Positions 5,008-7,088 of a stretch of DNA of 7,088 bases are shown in pieces. Both the position numbers and the translations under genes were made by a program. The DNA lies in the NCBI GenBank assembly GCA_019312705.1, contig JAFDCW010000233.1, positions 1 to 7,088 of the forward strand, written 5' to 3'. The first letter of the stretch is position 1. Every line of letters begins with the position of its first letter. The notes under the pieces are model-generated. The model was not told where the DNA came from, did not search any database, and saw nothing but the letters and a program-made list of their open reading frames with translations. This DNA comes from Deltaproteobacteria bacterium (lineage in GTDB: Bacteria; Myxococcota; Polyangia; Polyangiales; B10-G4).

Positions 5008-5943
5008 TCATCGGGCTGGGTGCCGCTTCCGTGCGGCCTCGTAGACGGCCGTGCGGCGCTCGAAGATGGCGTCGGCGCGCCCCTCGTGACGGTCGAGGGG
5101 CGTGATGAACCCGAGGGCGCTGTGCAGGTGGTCGTGGTGGTACCAACCGACGAAGCGGTCGGCCCAGAGCAGCGCGTCAGCGCAGCTCTCGAAGGCCTTC
5201 TTCGGATACCACCGCCAGTACTTCATCGTCCTGAAGAGCGACTCCGAGTAGGGGTTGTCGTCGCTGACGTGGGGCCGGCTGAAGGAGGCGATGACGCCCA
5301 GCCATTCCATCATCGCCTTCAGCGTGCCTCCCCTCATGGGGCTGCCGTTATCGGAGTGGAGCACGAGGTCGACGCCGGTGAGGCCTTCACCCTCGAGAGC
5401 CTGCTCGAGCATCTTCGCGGCGTGGTCGGTGCTCTCGTTCTCGCGCACGTCGTAGGCCACGACCTTGCGGCTCCAGACGTCGATGAAGACGTACATGTAG
5501 AAGAACATTCCGGTCACCGACGAGCGGAGATAGGTGATGTCCCAAGACCAAACTTGCCCCGGTCCGGTGGCGCGTTTTTCGGTCGGCGGCTTTGACGTCG
5601 GCGCCTTCGCGCGGCCTCGTTGGGCGAGCAACTTCTCCTCGTGAAGGATGCGGTACAGGGTCGACTCCGAGCCGATGTATTCGCCCTTGTCGGCGAGCTT
5701 CGGCACAATCTGTTTTGGTGAAAGGTCCCGGTATTCGGGGCTGTTCATCACGTCGAGGGCCCTCTCTCGCTCGGCCGGCGTAATCTTGGTCACAGGTGTG
5801 GTCTTCGGGCCGTGGCGTCGGTCGTCGTCGCCCTTTCGCGCTCTCCAGCGCTGCACCGTGGACGTGTTGAGACCAACCTCGCGGCACGCGGGGGCGAGCC
5901 GTGCGCCGGCTTCCTGGGCCTCGTCGAGCCAGCCCAAGATCAT
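5008..5943 (-). CDS. IS3-family transposase OrfB (DDE integrase domain)
   Basis: This 311-aa protein is the catalytic transposase subunit. Residues about 1-35 look like a helix-turn-helix (CREVGLNTSTVQRWRA) and about 55-110 form the HTH_21-type region (LSPKQIVPKLADKGEYIGSE). From about 130 an RNase H-like rve domain follows, with the expected triad D135 (WSWDITYL), D198 (HSDNGSPM) and E234 (NPYSESLFR), giving the D-x35-E spacing of functional family members. The C-terminal FVGWYHHDHLHSALGFITP is also characteristic. The start ATG overlaps the OrfA stop (ATGA, 5940-5943), so translation probably couples by termination and reinitiation. That differs from the -1 frameshift fusion classical for IS3; no A6G-type slippery run is seen. 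A near-palindrome CCCGATCATCGGG overlaps the stop codon. The gene appears intact. Confidence 0.93.
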   Translation of the reverse strand: MILGWLDEAQEAGARLAPACREVGLNTSTVQRWRARKGDDDRRHGPKTTPVTKITPAERERALDVMNSPEYRDLSPKQIVPKLADKGEYIGSESTLYRILHEEKLLAQRGRAKAPTSKPPTEKRATGPGQVWSWDITYLRSSVTGMFFYMYVFIDVWSRKVVAYDVRENESTDHAAKMLEQALEGEGLTGVDLVLHSDNGSPMRGGTLKAMMEWLGVIASFSRPHVSDDNPYSESLFRTMKYWRWYPKKAFESCADALLWADRFVGWYHHDHLHSALGFITPLDRHEGRADAIFERRTAVYEAARKRHPAR

Positions 5944-6464
5944 GATTCTTTGCTCCCGTCCGTGTCGCCTTCCTCGCCGTCCATCGCGAGGAAGGCCTGC
6001 ACTTTTCCCCGCAACACCAAGAGCGCGGCGGCCTCCGCGAGGGCCTTGTCTTTTCGGTTGAGCTCCTTCCGAAGCGCGTGCAGCTCCTTCTGCTCAGGAC
6101 TGAGTCCTCGGCGTTTCTTCTTCGGCCGCAGGCCCTCAATGGCCGCCTTGCCGACCTCTTCGCGCAGCTGGGCGAGGTCCGCCTCGTGCAGACCCTCGCC
6201 GCGGAGGAACGCGCCGAGCTGGTCGTCGCCGAGTCCCGCGGCTTCCATCACGATGCGAACCTTGTCCTCGGCCGACCGACGGCCTCCCGGGCCGCGCCTG
6301 CCCTTCTTTTCCTTGGTCATGGGCGACATCTTCGCCTCTCGCAGCCACCGGGACAACGTCGCCGGGTGGACGTCCACATCCGCCGACAGCGCGGTGGCCG
6401 ACCTCGCTCCGGGTCCCGTCATCTTCTCGATCATCTTCTCTCTGAACTTCAACGAATACGGCAT
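5940..6464 (-). CDS. IS3-family transposase OrfA (HTH DNA-binding subunit)
   Basis: This 174-aa protein should recognise the element's terminal repeats. The N-terminal 45 residues (MPYSLKFREKMIEKMTGPGA, then SADVDVHPATLSRWLREA) form a Tnp_1-type helix-turn-helix. A basic linker (KEKKGRRGPGGRR) follows, then a second helical region (about 60-110) and a leucine-zipper-like segment (ELHALRKELNRKDKALAEAA, about 128-150), the usual dimerisation part of IS3 OrfA. At 174 aa it is longer than the roughly 100-aa OrfA of classical IS3 members and fits the longer two-domain type. It starts 43 bases inside the terminal repeat and overlaps OrfB by four bases. The ribosome binding site is weak (GGG about 7-9 bases upstream). 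Confidence 0.88.
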   Translation of the reverse strand: MPYSLKFREKMIEKMTGPGARSATALSADVDVHPATLSRWLREAKMSPMTKEKKGRRGPGGRRSAEDKVRIVMEAAGLGDDQLGAFLRGEGLHEADLAQLREEVGKAAIEGLRPKKKRRGLSPEQKELHALRKELNRKDKALAEAAALLVLRGKVQAFLAMDGEEGDTDGSKES

Positions 6465-6507
6465 GGGCTATCGCCCTTTCGCGCCCCCGGGAATGGCCTC
6501 AGGTCAT

Positions 6508-6527
6508 GCGGCAACTATCCTGACACC
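6508..6527. repeat. IS3-family terminal inverted repeat, OrfA-proximal
   Basis: GCGGCAACTATCCTGACACC is the inverted partner of 4880-4899, with two mismatches. The next bases belong in frame to the tail of a different transposase. Confidence 0.85.
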
Positions 6528-6756
6528 GGGGGCCGGGCGAACCGTGGACGTGGCCCGGTCCTTCGTCGACCCGCGCAAAGCCCCATGGGTCGAGCACGAA
6601 GGTCAGCGGCTTCCGCTGTCCCCCGTCGATCCGACGGCCAACGGGAAGCGGAAGCGCCCCCACCGCGCTCCGCGCGGCATCGACGCTGTGGACTTCAAGC
6701 CGGCGGATGCGCTTCTCGACAAGTCCGTCGGACGCCCGCCGAAAGGGGGGCGCTGA
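6526..6756 (+). pseudogene. C-terminal remnant of a Mu/IS21-like transposase
   Basis: From the exact edge of the IS3 element, a plus-strand frame gives 76 residues and TGA at 6754-6756. It reads GRTVDVARSFVDPRKAPWVE, HEGQRLPLSPVDPTANGKRK, and ends FKPADALLDKSVGRPPKGGR. The DPRKAPWVEHEG...L.PVDP..N..RKRP pattern is that of the C-terminal domain of large DDE transposases encoded just upstream of an ExeA/TniB-like ATPase. The next gene here is exactly such an ATPase, overlapping by one base (TGATG), as in intact two-gene transposition modules. The catalytic part is missing, removed or displaced at the IS3 boundary; none of it is found left of the IS3 element in this window. The family is assigned by pattern and partner gene. 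Confidence 0.65.
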
Positions 6757-7088
6757 TGACGACCCCGCATTGGCTTCGGCATTTCGGCCTCAACGAAGCG
6801 CCCTTCAGCAAGGCCCTTCCCGACGGTGACCTGTGGCTTCCGACGAGCAAGAAGGAGCTGGTCGATGAGCTGGTCGAGGCGGTCGACGAGCGAAAGACCT
6901 GTGCGCTCCGGGCACTGAGGCGGCGAGTGCCTGAGTCTGGCTGTCGTCTGACCTACTGCCACAACGCAACACTGGGCCGCCGCGATTTCTATCGCCAGCT
7001 CTGCTTGGCTCTCGGCTTGTCGCCGAAGGCCACGGCCGCGGGAGTCTTCTACGCGATCAGCGCGCACATCGAAGAGCTAGGGCGGGAG
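6756..7088 (+). CDS. ExeA/TniB-like transposition ATPase, partial, Walker A glycines missing
   Basis: The frame starts at ATG 6756 and is still open after 111 codons at the window end. MTTPHWLRHFGLNEAPFSKA followed by LPDGDLWLPTSKKELVDELVE matches the N-terminus of ExeA/TniB-type AAA ATPases that partner DDE transposases. RLTYCHNATLGRRDFYRQLC and LALGLSPKATAAGVFYAISA match the region after the P-loop. Such proteins activate the transposase and select targets. The P-loop expected between the helix LVEAVDER (to residue 46) and KTCALRAL is incomplete: only K47-T48-C49 of a GxxGxGKT-type motif remains, so about a dozen residues are missing in frame. ATP binding should be lost, yet the flanking sequence has no stop or frameshift. 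The rest (Walker B, sensor motifs) lies beyond the window. The assignment is by sequence pattern. Confidence 0.75.
   Translation, partial: MTTPHWLRHFGLNEAPFSKALPDGDLWLPTSKKELVDELVEAVDERKTCALRALRRRVPESGCRLTYCHNATLGRRDFYRQLCLALGLSPKATAAGVFYAISAHIEELGRE

Larger units (their letters stand above)
4880..6527 (-). mobile_element. Complete IS3-family insertion sequence
   Basis: The element is about 1.65 kb with 20-bp terminal inverted repeats: 4880-4899 (GGTGTCAAGGTAGTTGCCGC) and the reverse complement of 6508-6527 (GGTGTCAGGATAGTTGCCGC), which differ at two positions. If the outer GG is excluded, the ends are the TG...CA typical of the family. It carries OrfA and OrfB in tandem on the minus strand. 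No direct repeat is evident in the flanks: left ...CTGCGGTA, right GGGGGCC.... The sequence on either side is unrelated, namely dispersed repeat and the tail of another transposase. Intact genes and ends suggest a relatively recent, possibly active copy. Confidence 0.88.

Noticed and set aside
5812..6525. Plus-strand frame antisense to OrfA/OrfB running into the transposase tail
   Set aside because: Before 6526 it is the antisense of intact IS3 genes; only the part after the IS edge is a genuine transposase remnant.

Overview
The window is GC-rich DNA with very few intact genes and a high density of mobile-element debris. The gene types (a PqqE/NirJ-like radical SAM enzyme, an unknown lipoprotein, a Cys-rich secreted-protein fragment and a Lys/Arg-rich H1-like fragment) look most like a Myxococcota (deltaproteobacterial) accessory region. 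That placement is inference from gene style; no marker gene is present.

Layout. (1) Positions 1-45 are the outer end of an insertion element whose transposase would lie upstream, reading inward. (2) 46-2850 is a 2.8 kb unit carrying a two-gene, translationally coupled operon: a radical SAM/SPASM enzyme (344-1450) and a large unknown lipoprotein or membrane-anchored protein (1447-2715). (3) 2851-2877 is a second copy of the same insertion-element end in inverted orientation, followed by a frameshifted C-terminal remnant of its transposase on the minus strand (2886-~3166). The operon therefore sits between inverted copies of one IS end. (4) The transposase remnant abuts a 5'-truncated bestrophin-like gene (3164-3502). 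(5) 3511-3677 is a 167-bp non-coding element with 20-bp terminal inverted repeats and CTAG at both edges (MITE-like). (6) 3736-4240 holds two truncated minus-strand genes, a Cys-rich protein tail and an H1-like N-terminal part, joined by a perfect 52-bp palindrome at 3918-3969. (7) 4292-4747 (-) is an orphan four-helix membrane protein. (8) 4880-6527 is a structurally complete IS3-family element (OrfA, OrfB with a full DDE triad, 20-bp imperfect TIRs) without a recognisable target duplication. (9) 6526-7088 is the tail of a second, unrelated transposase overlapping the start of its partner ExeA/TniB-like ATPase, which has lost the glycine-rich part of its Walker A motif and runs off the window.

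A degenerate repeat with a GCGTTAGG edge occurs next to the operon and next to the membrane-protein gene, and part of it also lies upstream of the operon. The radical SAM/lipoprotein pair is the only candidate for a functional, possibly undescribed system: a SPASM-type peptide or protein modifier encoded with a surface protein that could be its substrate or partner. No precursor peptide could be identified with confidence.
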